Below, piece by piece: positions 25,554 to 37,375 of a stretch of 64,000 nucleotides of DNA. The translations under genes and the position numbers were made by a program. Under the pieces are notes generated by a model. That model made no database searches, was not told the DNA's origin, and worked only from the letters and a program-made list of their open reading frames with translations. Positions within the stretch are counted from its first letter, which is position 1, and every line of letters begins with the position of its first letter. The DNA comes from Edolisoma coerulescens (lineage: Eukaryota > Chordata > Aves > Passeriformes > Campephagidae), in assembly GCA_013397115.1 (NCBI GenBank), contig VWZW01002569.1, positions 964,931 to 1,028,930 on the forward strand, read 5' to 3'.

Positions 25554-26383
25554 TGAGATGCCACTACCTGAAGTAAGGTGCAAATGAGACCATATGCCGA
25601 AGTCAATAATACAGATTTTTATTTAACGGTAATTGTGGGGCAGAGAGATAGATAGAAAGAAATAGGAAAAAGAAAGAGGAAGAATAAGAGTAGAAAGGTC
25701 TACAGTCATGCCCTGTTGGATCCTGCGACAAGACTAGATTGTTGCAATTTCGAAGTCTGTTGGTCAAAGTGACGATCACTGTCTTGATCCATCAGAGGTG
25801 AGGGAAACCCACAAAACAGCATCCTCTGGGTTTATACGAGCTCAGGTTCAGGTGGGAATGCCCAGGTACCTTCCCTGGGGCGTGAAGGTAGGATTACTGG
25901 AATTTCACGCTGAAGGATGTAATGCTGTGGATCACGGGACACTTCAGGAGTCTGATGGTTTAAGACAGTACAGCTGTCTCTCAGGTCAGCACAGCTGAGT
26001 CCACAGTAAACCTTCAGAAGGGGAGAATAGCTGCAGGCTACTTGTGAATGTCCAGATCTTTCCGCGGAGGGGAGTTTTCATACCTGAGCCATTATGTAAG
26101 GGAGGACACCGGCATGATAAAAAGCACTATCTCTCGTCGTGGGATTTGCCTCTTCCCAGTCTTCTCCCTTATCTTGTTCAACACACAGCTGTAGCCTCCT
26201 GTGATGGGTGTGCACTGCCCTCTGCACCTGGGCATTTAAGAGATCGATTGAATCATTAACCAGTCCAGTCTCTCACATAGTGTTTCACCCACTTCGTGGG
26301 GTTTCTAGAGGCCCCTTCTTGTAAAATGGCCCATTAGTCAGAGAACCAGGCAGCAGGATGCTTCAGCAGCATGGTCCTCACAT
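25554..26383 (-). mobile_element. Solo LTR-like element, antisense (ERVK-like)
   Basis: Read on the minus strand, the block begins TGTGAGGACCATGCTGCTG (26383 leftward) and ends ...GGCATCTCA (25554), which gives TG...CA ends. On that strand an AATAAA lies near the end (plus-strand TTTATT near 25620), followed by a segment like those downstream of the poly(A) signal in avian ERVK LTRs as I remember them. The length of about 830 bp suits an LTR. No gag-pol is seen next to it, so it is probably a solo LTR. The five bases on each side (ATTAG and TTCCT) do not match, so either the ends are slightly misplaced or the duplication has decayed. Confidence 0.6.
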
Positions 26384-28514
26384 TCCTGGGGAACACTCAA
26401 ATCACAGGTGTAATTAAAGTAGGTGGAATATATAGAAGGGTGAAAGCTCTTTTAACTGTTCTCCCAAAACATGGATCCATGCATGATTGTGAAAGTCAAG
26501 GAGAAAGAGGTGTGAAGAGTCAAAGGGAATCAGATTTCACTTTTACAGATTTCTTTGGGACAGATTAAGACAGGCTTTCTACCTCTGAATTTCTGGGGTA
26601 TATGTTGACCATTTTATGACAAAGAACTCCTGGGAAGACAACGTAATTTATCTCAGAAACTCTTCACAGAGCACTAAGCTTACAGGTGCACTGAACAGGC
26701 TTGACACCCAAATCAGTGAACTGCATGATACCATGGAAGTGAGGGAAGTTTTTGCACTACTGGAGACAGGTGGACCTGATTTCTCTCTGCAGATCTCCAG
26801 AGGCTGTTTAGCAAATTTAAGCAGGTCTGCTCTGAAGCTAGATGTACATAATGTTGATGGGTAAACATTTAATTTAGATGGATATATTGGCAAAACTTAT
26901 TTCTTCCCTGTGATCATCTTGAACCTGCTCACAGTACATTCATGTATGCAACACAGCCAATCCAGCCTATTTGTCTTGTACACAGAAATTATTTCACATC
27001 ATTTTGAGCACTGCACATACTGCTTAATGCTGGCGCATAAACTTCTTTATTTGCATGTAACTAACTTCCAGGTCATCCTGATAATCATATTAATTGAAAT
27101 AACTTGTATCCATCTTTCAACAGCATTTAAAATAAGACCTAGCACAGGATTCTGCAGAGTGCAACCCCACCTAAAAGGAGTAAGTGGAGGATAAAAGAGA
27201 GGCTGGGGCTGGAGGTGGTTGTGGTGTGGAGGGGGAAATTAGTCTGACTAACAATGCAAAGGCTGCTCCTGCTTGAATACTGATGAGCCAAGTTATCTAT
27301 GCTGGCCACCTGCCTAACTATTTATTTCCTGCCAATGTTTGATTGCTTGTGCTGATCTTTGGGGAACTGTTATTGTGTGAATGCTGCTAAATGATTTTAA
27401 TCTTTATTTTAATTCCTGTAAGCTTTTAATATAATTGTAAAAGATAATATGTGATTTGTGTGTTGTCTGATTGCTAAAACCTTTGTGCAATAATAAATGA
27501 GTATTGAAATTCCCTATGGAAATTCTGGAATACAGCCAAAGGGCAGAAAACTGTGGGTGAAGGCTTAACTGAACAGCAGCAAAGTGTTGCCACTGCCCTT
27601 GCTGGAGATGCACACAGAACACTTTGGTTATGTCGACATAGCACTCTTTATCTCTCCTCAGCCTGTGTAAGAGGCAGCTGTGGTCTGTTTTCTTGGCCTC
27701 TGCGCACTTATTCTGTTTTGATGTTACCTATAACTGCACAGCCAATCATGAACATTCACAAGTCTTCCCATGAGCTCAAATTCCCACAGCAGAGCTGTGC
27801 CCATACTCAGGGACCACAAAACCCAGCCACCTCCCCACGTTTCTTCTCTGCTCCTGAACATAATCTGGGGCATAGCATACATTTTCCATGGTCTCAAGGC
27901 TCTTCTCCATGCCAGATTCCCAACATGGGCTCAATTCCTCATCCTACAGCTCAGTGGCACAGGACTGCCACTACCATGCTGTTGTCCGTAATGCTTGGTC
28001 TGGAGCAAATAGCATTCTCCAAAACAGTGATGAAGCCCCAGCTAGAAGGGCCTAACCAGGGCTAAGGGTGCAGCTTTTACATGAGCAGACTATTTTAAGA
28101 AATGAGAACCTTTGCTGTATGAGTGAGAAATAGCTGGTAATGATTGACAATATAGTTAAAAGAACTGGAACTGGGGAACCACTTCTGTTTAGCGTAAGCA
28201 GCAGAATGCAAGAAATGGTCTGTGCTGAGTCCTGGGAACTTCTTGTTTCTACTGACCAAGTAAAACTTCCACAGTCCATTTTCTGGATGGGGAGGAAGAG
28301 GTCTGTGTGTAAGGCATATTCATGCCAGTGACTGTGTGTAGGTGTGTTAGCCTGGGGCAGTTTGTAGGTATGAATTCTGCAACACTCACAAATTCTTGTT
28401 GTCTAGCCTTCCCATCCACTTCTGAGATCTCTAAAAATGTTCCTCAGCATTGCTAAAGATGAAGGAATAATACAAATTGAGGGCAGAAGAGAGCCATCAT
28501 AAGTGCATATAATA

Positions 28515-28608
28515 TCTCTCTCTCTCTCAATATTTATACATATATTTGTATATATGTGTGCACACATATATACACACTCTGATGTGTGTGTGCACATTTA
28601 CACACACT
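28515..28608. repeat. Compound (CT)/(TA)/(CA) microsatellite
   Basis: Successive CT, TA and TG/CA dinucleotide runs, interrupted, over about 94 bases. The 61-codon frame nearby is an artefact of it. Confidence 0.85.
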
Positions 28609-29632
28609 CTAGCAGGTTTTGGCTACTCTGATTTAGAAATCCCCCTCTCCTCCATGCAATTCGTGGAGCTCACTCACATGCTGTACAGACAATCATGCAT
28701 TTGCAGAAGTCCAGAGCAGCATCATGACTGAGCCCCAGTCCTGGGCAGCCATCCAGTCCAGAGCCAGCCAGCCCTGGGCAGCAGCCAAAACACGGGCTAA
28801 GGGAAAGAACCCAAAGAACCCCAAAAGAACCGCAGAATTGTGTAAGTCAGATCAGAATTTATAAACAAAACCCAGTACAAAGCACGTAAAAAAATGCCAT
28901 GTAATTCTAAAAGCATTTTACACTGAGAGCAAATGTAAGCATGATTTTGGAAAGGTGGAATTGGCTGTGTGCTCCAAAAATACAGGTCAGGAAGGCAGGT
29001 TATCCAAAACACATACAGCAGAATATTTCTCCAGTACAATTACATATTAAGACACAGATCTCTTCCTAGTGGTAAAATGTTTCTTTTTATCTCCCAGTCA
29101 CTAAAAAAAAGTTAAATATTTCAGTCTTAAAAATTTAAATATTATCTGCACTGCACCTTAGATGCCTTTACTGAGTGTCTGCCAGGAACCTGTATGAGAT
29201 CGGTATGCAGCAGTTGTTCTGTTTATACAGCTCTTCATCATCAAGCATAAGAATTTAGATATATCAATATAGTAAAAAATCATTCTAGAGTTACCACATA
29301 ATTCAGAGGAAAAAAAAGAGTAAAATTATGGTTTTTTCTTATCTGTCTTTTATTTATTAACTTTCTTAATGTTGTTAATGCATGTGACCTCGCTGCTCTG
29401 CCCTGGTTGCTGCTATAGCAGTGTGTCCCAGCACCTGCTGTGTTTCAGTTACAGAGAGATGTAATCAGCAAAACTGGCTATCCTGTTTATTTCTCTTTCC
29501 TTCATACAACCATGTTCAGAGACCTGAACAATGTGATACCCATCATCTTCATATTTACTTTTGCCTTGGATAGTCTTTAATTTTTTTATTACTCTAATAG
29601 CACTCAGAGATTTTAAGTAAAATAAAAATTAG

Positions 29633-29685
29633 AAAACAAAACAAAACCAAAAACACCAAAACAAAAAACAACCCAACAAAACCCC
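29633..29685. repeat. A/C-rich low-complexity tract
   Basis: Repeating AAAAC and CAAAA-like units over about 50 bases. Confidence 0.8.
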
Positions 29686-30082
29686 GATATCCAAGATGTA
29701 TGTAACTATGTTTGGCATAATTATATCTGAACATGTTTACAGGGCAGACTGAAGCATAAGAGAGAGGTATGCAAACTAGCTTTAAACTGTATGTATGAAA
29801 TCATTCCACTTTGGCAGCACACAGGTTTGACATGCAAAGTCTATAATACACTAGTCAAAAGAGGCCAACTCAAGGGAGAAGCTGTGGGAGACTGAGAAGG
29901 AAAAAGCAACCACAAACCCTAAGCTGAGACTTAGCTGTGTTACACATCTATTGCTGTCTTTTTCTTGAAAACACATGGCTATGCACCAACAGGAACCCCT
30001 ATCCAACTGCCTTTGGCCAGACAGTTACTGCATTAACTGCAGGTCTAAGATGTGCAGGCTGAAAACATAGATTTCAGAGAAC

Positions 30083-30283
30083 ATGTTGCCTCTAGTTGTT
30101 GTTCTTGCTGCTGTAGCAGAAGGCTGTAGCATATTAGCTGCAGGAGGACGCTTCCATCTGCAAAAACCTGGAGAAATCCTACCTCCTCCTCGGATCCACA
30201 GTGTTTATGTTTGTAAAGTCTACTGTGACATGAAAGAAGCTGTTACTGTAGCACCCCCAAACCAAAATTGGGCAGTCAGATGA
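30083..30283 (+). other. Small ORF with signal-peptide-like start, unproven
   Basis: ATG-started frame of 66 codons. Residues 2-15 (LPLVVVLAAVAEGC) form a hydrophobic core like a signal peptide. A proline-rich stretch follows, with two cysteines four residues apart (C-K-V-Y-C). Position -3 from the ATG is A, a fair start context. I recognise no homologue, no conserved splice sites are evident around it, and hydrophobic frames of this size arise by chance in AT-rich DNA. I record it as a candidate only. Confidence 0.12.
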
Positions 30284-30695
30284 AAGTGGTTAAATTACTG
30301 GAGCCTGTTTTCACTTTCACAATTGGTACAGTTATGTATCACCTCAAACTGAAAACCAGCTTTTCTGTTCTCTCAGATATGGCTGGTATTTAAACATTTA
30401 TACATGGCACTTAGAGAGTTCTTTCCACTGCTCAGGAGACTTTGAACAACCTTGATGTTCATGTTCATTGTAACTCAATATGGTTTATGCTTTGGGTTTT
30501 CATGGTTTGCTTTGTTTTTTACTCCAGTTTAATGTTTAGCTTTAAAAGTCATGCTGATAAAAAGTTAGCTCTACTAGTATCTGTTGTCCTGCAAATAAAA
30601 AAAAATCCATTAAATTTGCAATGTGTATGTTACCACTTGACACTTTGAGTATTCACAAGACACCTAAAATCAAAACGGGAAATTCAGTTCAGACC

Positions 30696-31135
30696 TGATT
30701 CACAGAACAATTGAGGCTGGATGGCGCCTGTCAAGGTCATCCAGTCAAACACTGTCCAGTTGATGGGTCAGGTAGAGCAAGTTTTATCTGATTGCATATT
30801 GAATGTCACCAAGGATGGAGATTCCACAACCCCTCTGAGCAACCTGCTCCTGTGGTCCATCACCCTCACAGTAAGAATTTTCCTAGTTTTAAGCAGAAGT
30901 TCCTGTTTCATTTTGTGCTCATTGCCTCTTGTCTTGTACCTCAGCTGCTGATGACAACTCTTTAAGCCTGGCATTTCAACCAGCTTTCAGTCCACTTCCC
31001 TGTCTATTCATCTAACCCGTACCTCATTAGTTGTCTATGAAAATATTACAGGACAGTGTCAGAAGGCTTCCTACAGCTGAGAAAAACAACATCTAGTGCT
31101 CTACCTTTCTCCATCAAGCTGGTCTTGTACTATAA
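30696..31135 (-). mobile_element. CR1 LINE fragment, minus orientation
   Basis: Starts with the reverse-complement CR1 terminus (GATTCACAGAACAATTGAGG) and continues through the CR1 segments for 'steps in order' known from avian genomes: the CACAACCCCTCTGAGCAACC segment near 30827, the GTAAGAATTTTCCTAG segment near 30870, and the TTACAGGACAGTGTCAGAAGG segment near 31046. At about 440 bp it is longer than the other minus-strand copies. Confidence 0.87.
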
Positions 31136-31139
31136 CAAA

Positions 31140-33185
31140 ACACAAAATGCTAGACAAATTATAAAAATTTCAATTAGAACAAGGACTTCTACAAAAAATG
31201 AAAAAACCAAACAACCTTCTACCTGGATCTATTTCAAAAGGCTAATTTGAACTTCATAAAAAGCTACAGTAATACTTATTAACTTATTCTAACTAGTACA
31301 ACTCTATACAGAACCAGACTGTGTAAATTCGTTCTATTCTGGGAAAGACTAAGGATGAGAGAATGGATTACACAACCCCTCACACCATACCCACTCATTT
31401 TGTGTGTAACAATCCTTGTTTTTCCCCTGGTATCTTATTTCTGGCAACTTTAGTCCTGAAAAATGTGTTTTACTTTATGTATGACAGGCAGAAAAATGAA
31501 CTTTGGTTTCATAGCTTTACATAGTTCCTCTACCCATAACATTAACAAAAGAATAAATTTAAATATATTTTGTCACTAATCTAGTGGCAATCATATATGT
31601 TGAAACATTCTTATAACAACAGTTTTCAAACACAATCACTTACGCTGTGAACATTAATGCTTGCAGTTTGAACTTAAATTATCCCTTATATGTTCTCTCA
31701 AGATAATCTTCCCCAAAATTACAAAGAAAGAAAAGCTACATCTGTTAAAAACATACAAAAACAATGCTAAATATATTTTTTCTAAAAGAAATAATTTTGA
31801 GGTTGATGCCTTTTAATTTCCTTGCTTCTAGAAAGCAACATAGACAAATATTTTAATTATATGCACAAGCTCCACCTTCACTGTTGGGTTTGTATAATAA
31901 GTCAAACTTACAGAGAATTCTCTCAGTCCTATCCCCTCACAGCAAAAAATGGCACCATAAAATTTTATAGGCCCATCTACTGTTTAGTGGTACAACAGCT
32001 GTTACCAGCTGGAGATGCTTTATGCTCAGTTGAACTACATTAAAAGGCATTTCCCTAGTCACCTTTGAGTGAACATTTTTTAATTCTTTTCATGACATTT
32101 TATAACTTTGAGTCCCTCTTTTGAAAGAATTCAAACTGCAATTACATATAGATTGGAAAGATTAAATGGCTTTTGATTGTATTTTAACAGAAAGAGTGAC
32201 ACCAAGTATTATAAAAACCCCACAAGCAAACTACAGAGCTTTTTAAAATCCCTCACCAGGCCATTGAGATGCCATAAACAGAATAGTACATCTTACCTGT
32301 TATTTATTATAGCTGACAGATTTTGACTGATTTCACCTGAATAAGTGAATCTCCTGCTTTTCAAGGATATTAATACAGACTCTTTAATAAAAACATACAG
32401 ACGTACTCTTTCAGAAAAGAGTAACTGGAAACTGAGCAACAGGAACCACACAGTTTTTAAGTGTTTCACCAAACAGATATACTACTGTCAAAAGGTGACA
32501 AGCTTTCCACAATTTTTTAATTTGGTTCTGGAAAGGAGTTCACATCCAAACTAAATACGAGATGAATACCAGGGGGACAAAAGAAAGGTGAGGATTTCCA
32601 TAACAGAGAGAAGCAAGGCTTTCTTTCATTCACTCAGTTCCCTGTTGTGTCAAGGGATGCAAGTGGGCTGCTCCATGAGGGAAAGCATGCTGAGGGAACA
32701 GCAAGACAGGCACAAGGCAGCATCCTCACCAACAAAAAGCACAGTCCCACCAAACAAGCCCCACCCAAGAAAAAGAGCAAAGAAGGCCTGGTGACAGGAA
32801 ATATGTGGACAGTGGCTACTACATCTTACCTATTGGGTATATTTCAAATAATAAGGGAGCTGCTAATACATTAAGAGATATCAATACAGTCCTCCCAATT
32901 AATCTTTCATATAACATTTCCCAATTCTTGTTACAGGAACTTTTGTACGAAGATGACCACGGAAAGCACTGAAGAAAGAGGTCAGCTAAAAACTGACTCC
33001 GTGTGGTCTGCCCAACTTCACTTCTGTTTGATACCAATGTTGACATAACAAGAAATGAGGCCTCAACTTTTCTCCCCTCAAAGTAAATGCATGCATTATC
33101 TAACAGTAAAATAAGAAACTAAGTTTCATGCTTTCCACAAGTTATTGCTTACTAAAAATAAATAAATATTTTTTACTAAAAAAAT
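31140..33185. other. Intergenic DNA downstream of LIG4, no gene supported
   Basis: AT-rich sequence with no exon-like or repeat structure that I can name. It lies beyond the probable LIG4 cleavage site. Confidence 0.65.
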
Positions 33186-33189
33186 AAAG

Positions 33190-34036
33190 GCAGACTTTAA
33201 AAATAGATTTTATTTAGTAATTGGAAAAATATACACTGAACTGGATATTTGGAAATTAATGCTACAATAACTTAAGAAACATTTTTAAAAGATAAACTGA
33301 TGGTTAATTGTAAAGGCCTAGTCCTGTCACACTTCACGGTTAAACTGTAATGAGCATAGGAGGTTATTGCAATTTTTAAGTAATTGATTTGTATTTCATA
33401 CATATATAGGTCATTATTAATTCATTATCACCTCAATGAAAAGTTTAGGTTCTTTTGTACAAAGACTATTTACACAAGGAAACATGGGATCTACACAATA
33501 TCCTAAAACCAAAGTGCTTCTGAGGCTGGTGGTGGTCAATGCTAAAACCAATGTAAGCAAATTAAAATTGTCCAGATGAAGTTTATAAATTACTGAATTC
33601 TCCAGCATATGGAATACATACAAAACAAGTCCACAAAAACATGAATGTGATTGCAAATTGGTAACAACAAATAAATAGCAGAATCTCCATAAAATAATAA
33701 ATTATTGTCTCCACTTTGAACAATGGAGGTAAGCATTATTAAAGCTAGAACTAGACAGTTTCAAACATATTTATGTAAAATTTTAGATCTCTCCTGAGAC
33801 CTGTTTGTAGATTAAAAGACTTAAATTATTTATCTTGTGGTGGGTTTTTTCCCTCCAACATAGCTTAGCATCCTCTTGCTTCTGCAACATTAAAAGCCTT
33901 CCTCTGATTTCAGCAATTCAGTGTTACTCTTTTGCCAGGGCCAGCTTTAAACAGACATGGAAACATACAAAAAATCTAACACAACCTCACAAAATCCGAG
34001 TCCAATCATGCCTTTGTTCCAATCTTAAAAACTGCT
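33190..34036 (-). other. LIG4: LIG4 3' untranslated region (inferred)
   Basis: This AT-rich stretch follows the LIG4 stop codon on the minus strand and reaches the AATAAA at 33209-33214, about 830 bases downstream. That is close to the roughly 1 kb 3' UTR I recall for human LIG4. The frames over it are short and not protein-like. The end is inferred from the hexamer alone, and other cleavage sites are possible. Confidence 0.55.
33209..33214 (-). other. LIG4: Candidate LIG4 polyadenylation signal
   Basis: AATAAA on the minus strand (TTTATT on plus). It is the first canonical hexamer I found downstream of the LIG4 stop. Confidence 0.5.
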
Positions 34037-36775
34037 TTAAACTAAGTACTGATTTTCATTCTTTGCGACTCCTTCCTCCACTGAGTGTGTTACCCACAGC
34101 TCGGATACAATTTTAAATTTTTTCCCAAATGTTCTCCTGAGTGCTTTCATCTCTTCTACCCGTGAATGATCTTCTCCTACAAGAACATGGGAGACACCCT
34201 CTTCAAGGTGAGAAACTACTTTTGCACCATAAAAACGGAGCTCCAAAGCTCTAATTGATAGTGTAGCTCCAGGGATTTTGCTTTTGGGCTCATTAACAAC
34301 AGCGTAACAGTCCACATAAATAGTGCTTCCTCTGAATATACCAAGCCGACAACTGTTCCACCAATAACGTTCTTCTAGCTCTGAAATCAAGTCCAGAGGC
34401 ATCGCCTTATTGTCTTTCATTCTTGAGAACACTTCCTTGAGTTGTGCAACATCTGTGTTTGCTGTGTAACTGTCTCCATAACAATCATACTCACGAGCAA
34501 AATGTTCTTTCGTGTCAGGAGACATGTGAATCATAAAGGCTGGTTGCCAAGGCACCAGCATTTTGGTTTGAAAACATTGAAGGAGCCACTCTGCCTTCAC
34601 CACATCATATTTGTTAGAAGCAATGATGTTTTTCACTCTGACATTCTCAGCTCCTACAATGACACAGTAAGTCTCCGGCCCCGGGTTCTGTACCACACTG
34701 CCACCACATTGGGCTATTCTGCTTTCCAGCTCAGACTTTGAGTATTTTCCTGTTCCTGTCATAACACAAAACTCAACGTCTTCAAATACATTCGAAACCT
34801 TGCTTACACTAGAAAGATCAGGAGCTTTAAATTGCTCAGCTATGCCAATTATCTTCCTCACCTTTGAAACAGTTTTCCTTTTTTTCTCATGTGGCTCATC
34901 ATACTCAGCTATATGAAGGTGCTTAGATGCCAGCTTTCCTTGTGCTTTGCTTCTGAGGTCTTCTAACATGTCTGAAGTCATGCACTCATACCATTCTTTG
35001 TCTTCCCTTATCTTCTCAATTCGGGGGAATCTCAAAGTACAGTCAGTTTTGTACATATCACTGTCAACAATCTCAGCTGCCTTGATCTGAACTATGACAG
35101 AGTTGCAAGGTTCAATGTACATTTCAGGTTTTTCAGTTCCACACAAAATATTACCAGGAGGGTCCTTCTTATGGTAGGGCTTCCAGTGTTTAGCCAGTTT
35201 CAAGCCTAGATCATACAACTCTTTCATAGTATAGCCAGAGCCAACACGACAAATGGAGTGGAAAATGGTTGGTTTTTCGTTTGGAGGGGGTGTCTCTGCA
35301 ATTGCACATAGAAAATGAGACATCATTCCACCACGAGACCCCTTCCCCCAGTAACCACCAACAATTAAAAGGTCCAGTTCATCCATCAGTCCATTGACAT
35401 ATTCTGGCTTGATTTTCAACCAGCCCTCCCCACGTTTGTCAGGCTTGTACGTGGACGTGGGATCTTTCACCATAATCCCTTCCTCTCTGTTATCTATTGC
35501 TTCATTTAAAGCATCAATTACTTCTTTTCTTGTTCTGGCACTTCTCTTGTGGACAACATGTATCCTGCCCTTTACCGGGGTAAATACACTACTTAAGATT
35601 TCATATCTTTTGCTTAGTACTTCATGCCCCAACTTCTGATCATTAACCATCAATACATCAAATACACAGAAGCAGGTCTGCAGATCAGAGTCCTCCACCA
35701 TTCTTTTTATGTCAAATTTGTTTCCTTTTTGCATAAAGGTTTGTGTCTGAGGATTGTAAGCCATCATTTCACCATCAAGAATGCAATTTTGTATATTGCT
35801 CTTAAATACGTTATGAATAAATGGCGTTAACGAACCTTCAAGGGGTGAAGCACCAAACTGCTGAGTATAGTCAAACCCATTTCGGGAAAAATACTTGTAC
35901 ACATCTCCATCTTTGTGCATCTGCATACGTTCACCATCCAGCTTAGTTTCTATGTAGAATGCCTGGTTACTCATTTGTTTCTCAATTTGCTGGACATCTG
36001 CAACAGCAGCAAGCATTGGTTTAAAGGCAGAAAACAACATGATAGAAACATCACTAAGTGAGACAGAGGGATCATGCAGTTGTCTGCAAACTTTTTCCAA
36101 ATCAGTAGTAACGTTGTGCAATTCAGCAGCATCAGGATGAAAAATGGAAAATATAGTTTGTTGACTAACACCAAGCTTTAGATCCTTTATAATCATTCGG
36201 ATAAGCCATTTTTGTTCCAGGGCTGTGCTCTGGGTAATTAACTGAAGAAGACTTTTCTTTAACTGACCCTTGTTTTTAGCAACATTATTATTAGCTATTG
36301 CATCTAAATGTTCATTGACTTGTTCTATTGTCAGTCTGCCTTGTTTTGGACTCCTAGGTTTCAGCACAAAGTATGCAATCATTGCAAAATCTCCAGCATC
36401 TCCACGTGAGCCTGTAGGTGTTCTGTAATTTAAAAGCTTTGCAGCATCCTTTCCATCTTTTGGTAAATGAAGCAGTTCAATATAGAGCTTCGCAAGCATA
36501 GTTTCTTTAATTCCATATGCCATCCTTTCTCTTTCCAACTGTGGGAGAATAAGTCGCATAGCTGGGTAAAAGGAATCTGTGACGTCTTTCTCTTTTTTAT
36601 GAAGTGCATCATGGAATTTCCTCCAAGAATCCAGAAAATCCTTGAAATACTTGGTTTTCTCTGGACGAGATTTACACTTCTGTATTCGCTCCAGAGTAGA
36701 ACACAGATCTGCAAAAGGCACCTGAGAGGCCACCGTTTTTTTAGGAGGAGGCTGTGAAACAGATGCAGAAGCCAT
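34037..36775 (-). CDS. LIG4: DNA ligase IV
   Basis: ATP-dependent ligase that seals double-strand breaks in non-homologous end joining, in complex with XRCC4 and XLF in the nucleus. It is also needed for V(D)J recombination. The coding region is a single intact exon of 912 residues (human 911). Domains in order: N-terminal DNA-binding ligase domain (about 18-210); nucleotidyltransferase domain with the adenylation motif KLDGER, nucleophile Lys278; LDGEMMAYN and REEGIMVK motifs and EGWLKIKPEY at the join to the OB fold; first BRCT about 660-750; XRCC4-binding linker containing DCYGDSY; second BRCT to the C-terminus (ends NQYLV). The ATG at 36775 is chosen because the longer frame begins at a TTG inside the polypyrimidine tract of a splice acceptor. 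The N-terminus carries a few extra residues (PPPKK) compared with human. No breaks or missing catalytic residues were seen. Confidence 0.98.
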   Translation of the reverse strand: MASASVSQPPPKKTVASQVPFADLCSTLERIQKCKSRPEKTKYFKDFLDSWRKFHDALHKKEKDVTDSFYPAMRLILPQLERERMAYGIKETMLAKLYIELLHLPKDGKDAAKLLNYRTPTGSRGDAGDFAMIAYFVLKPRSPKQGRLTIEQVNEHLDAIANNNVAKNKGQLKKSLLQLITQSTALEQKWLIRMIIKDLKLGVSQQTIFSIFHPDAAELHNVTTDLEKVCRQLHDPSVSLSDVSIMLFSAFKPMLAAVADVQQIEKQMSNQAFYIETKLDGERMQMHKDGDVYKYFSRNGFDYTQQFGASPLEGSLTPFIHNVFKSNIQNCILDGEMMAYNPQTQTFMQKGNKFDIKRMVEDSDLQTCFCVFDVLMVNDQKLGHEVLSKRYEILSSVFTPVKGRIHVVHKRSARTRKEVIDALNEAIDNREEGIMVKDPTSTYKPDKRGEGWLKIKPEYVNGLMDELDLLIVGGYWGKGSRGGMMSHFLCAIAETPPPNEKPTIFHSICRVGSGYTMKELYDLGLKLAKHWKPYHKKDPPGNILCGTEKPEMYIEPCNSVIVQIKAAEIVDSDMYKTDCTLRFPRIEKIREDKEWYECMTSDMLEDLRSKAQGKLASKHLHIAEYDEPHEKKRKTVSKVRKIIGIAEQFKAPDLSSVSKVSNVFEDVEFCVMTGTGKYSKSELESRIAQCGGSVVQNPGPETYCVIVGAENVRVKNIIASNKYDVVKAEWLLQCFQTKMLVPWQPAFMIHMSPDTKEHFAREYDCYGDSYTANTDVAQLKEVFSRMKDNKAMPLDLISELEERYWWNSCRLGIFRGSTIYVDCYAVVNEPKSKIPGATLSIRALELRFYGAKVVSHLEEGVSHVLVGEDHSRVEEMKALRRTFGKKFKIVSELWVTHSVEEGVAKNENQYLV

Positions 36776-36788
36776 CAGTCTGTTTTTC

Positions 36789-36803
36789 ACTGGGAACAAA
36801 AAA
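36789..36803 (-). other. LIG4: Splice acceptor upstream of LIG4 coding exon
   Basis: On the minus strand a T-rich tract ends in TTCCCAG, with the AG at plus positions 36791-36790. The coding exon begins at 36789, 14 bases before the ATG. LIG4 therefore has at least one non-coding 5' exon, as in other vertebrates, and the intron of about 0.6 kb runs up to the CpG island. Confidence 0.8.
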
Positions 36804-37369
36804 AAATTATATATTTATAAACAAAACGCCAGCACGTTATTGTAAAAAACCCCCATCTCTAATCAGGATTTACATTTTTTCTCATTTTTCTAACTAAGAT
36901 CTAACCACTATCTTAAAGGTCGCCAGCTGGTTGCACTGTCCTTAGTTAAGGGTCAAACTCAGTAGTGAGGCTGCGATACTCAACAATGGCATCACCTAGA
37001 CAAAGGTCCGCACGGCATGAGAAGGCACCGCGCTCCTCTCCCGCTGCTGCCCAGGCGGGACCTTTCACTGCTCGGAGACCGATTTCCTCCTCCACCTTCC
37101 CCGAGAACGCAGCCTGCCCCCGACACCACCCGCCTCGGCCCCTGTCGCCCGGCTGCTCCGTGCCGGCGGAGGGAGCGGTGTCCAACGGAGCCGGACGCCG
37201 CTGCCGGTGCTCGTCCCGCGGAGAGGGACCGCACCCGCGCACCCCGCATCCCCCACACGGCGCTGCCACGGCCACAGCGCGGGGGGAGAGGACACCGCCC
37301 GCGGGACACCTCCCGCTCCGCACGGGACCAGACAGCCGGGACGACGGAGGAACGGCCACCCTAGGAGAG

Positions 37370-37375
37370 ACTCAC
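37370..37375 (-). other. LIG4: Candidate splice donor of LIG4 exon 1
   Basis: GTGAGT on the minus strand (plus ACTCAC), the best donor match upstream of the LIG4 acceptor. A weaker alternative, CAG|GTAGCC, lies near plus 37386-37396. Exon 1 would then extend rightward from 37376 into the Sp1/ETS cluster. Confidence 0.4.

Larger units (their letters stand above)
26390..30690. other. Intergenic DNA, no gene supported
   Basis: AT-rich, with short frames only. The 170-codon frame at 27553-28065 starts at GTG and has no recognisable domain. The region contains a CT/TA/CA microsatellite (28515-28608), an A/C-rich low-complexity run (29633-29685) and a short ORF with a hydrophobic N-terminus at 30083-30283. 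Confidence 0.65.

Noticed and set aside
27553..28065. 170-codon plus-strand frame
   Set aside because: GTG start and no protein-like features.
36776..36799. N-terminal extension of LIG4 from a TTG start
   Set aside because: The eight extra codons lie across a splice acceptor (polypyrimidine tract and AG), and the first codon is TTG. The ATG at 36775 gives the family N-terminus.
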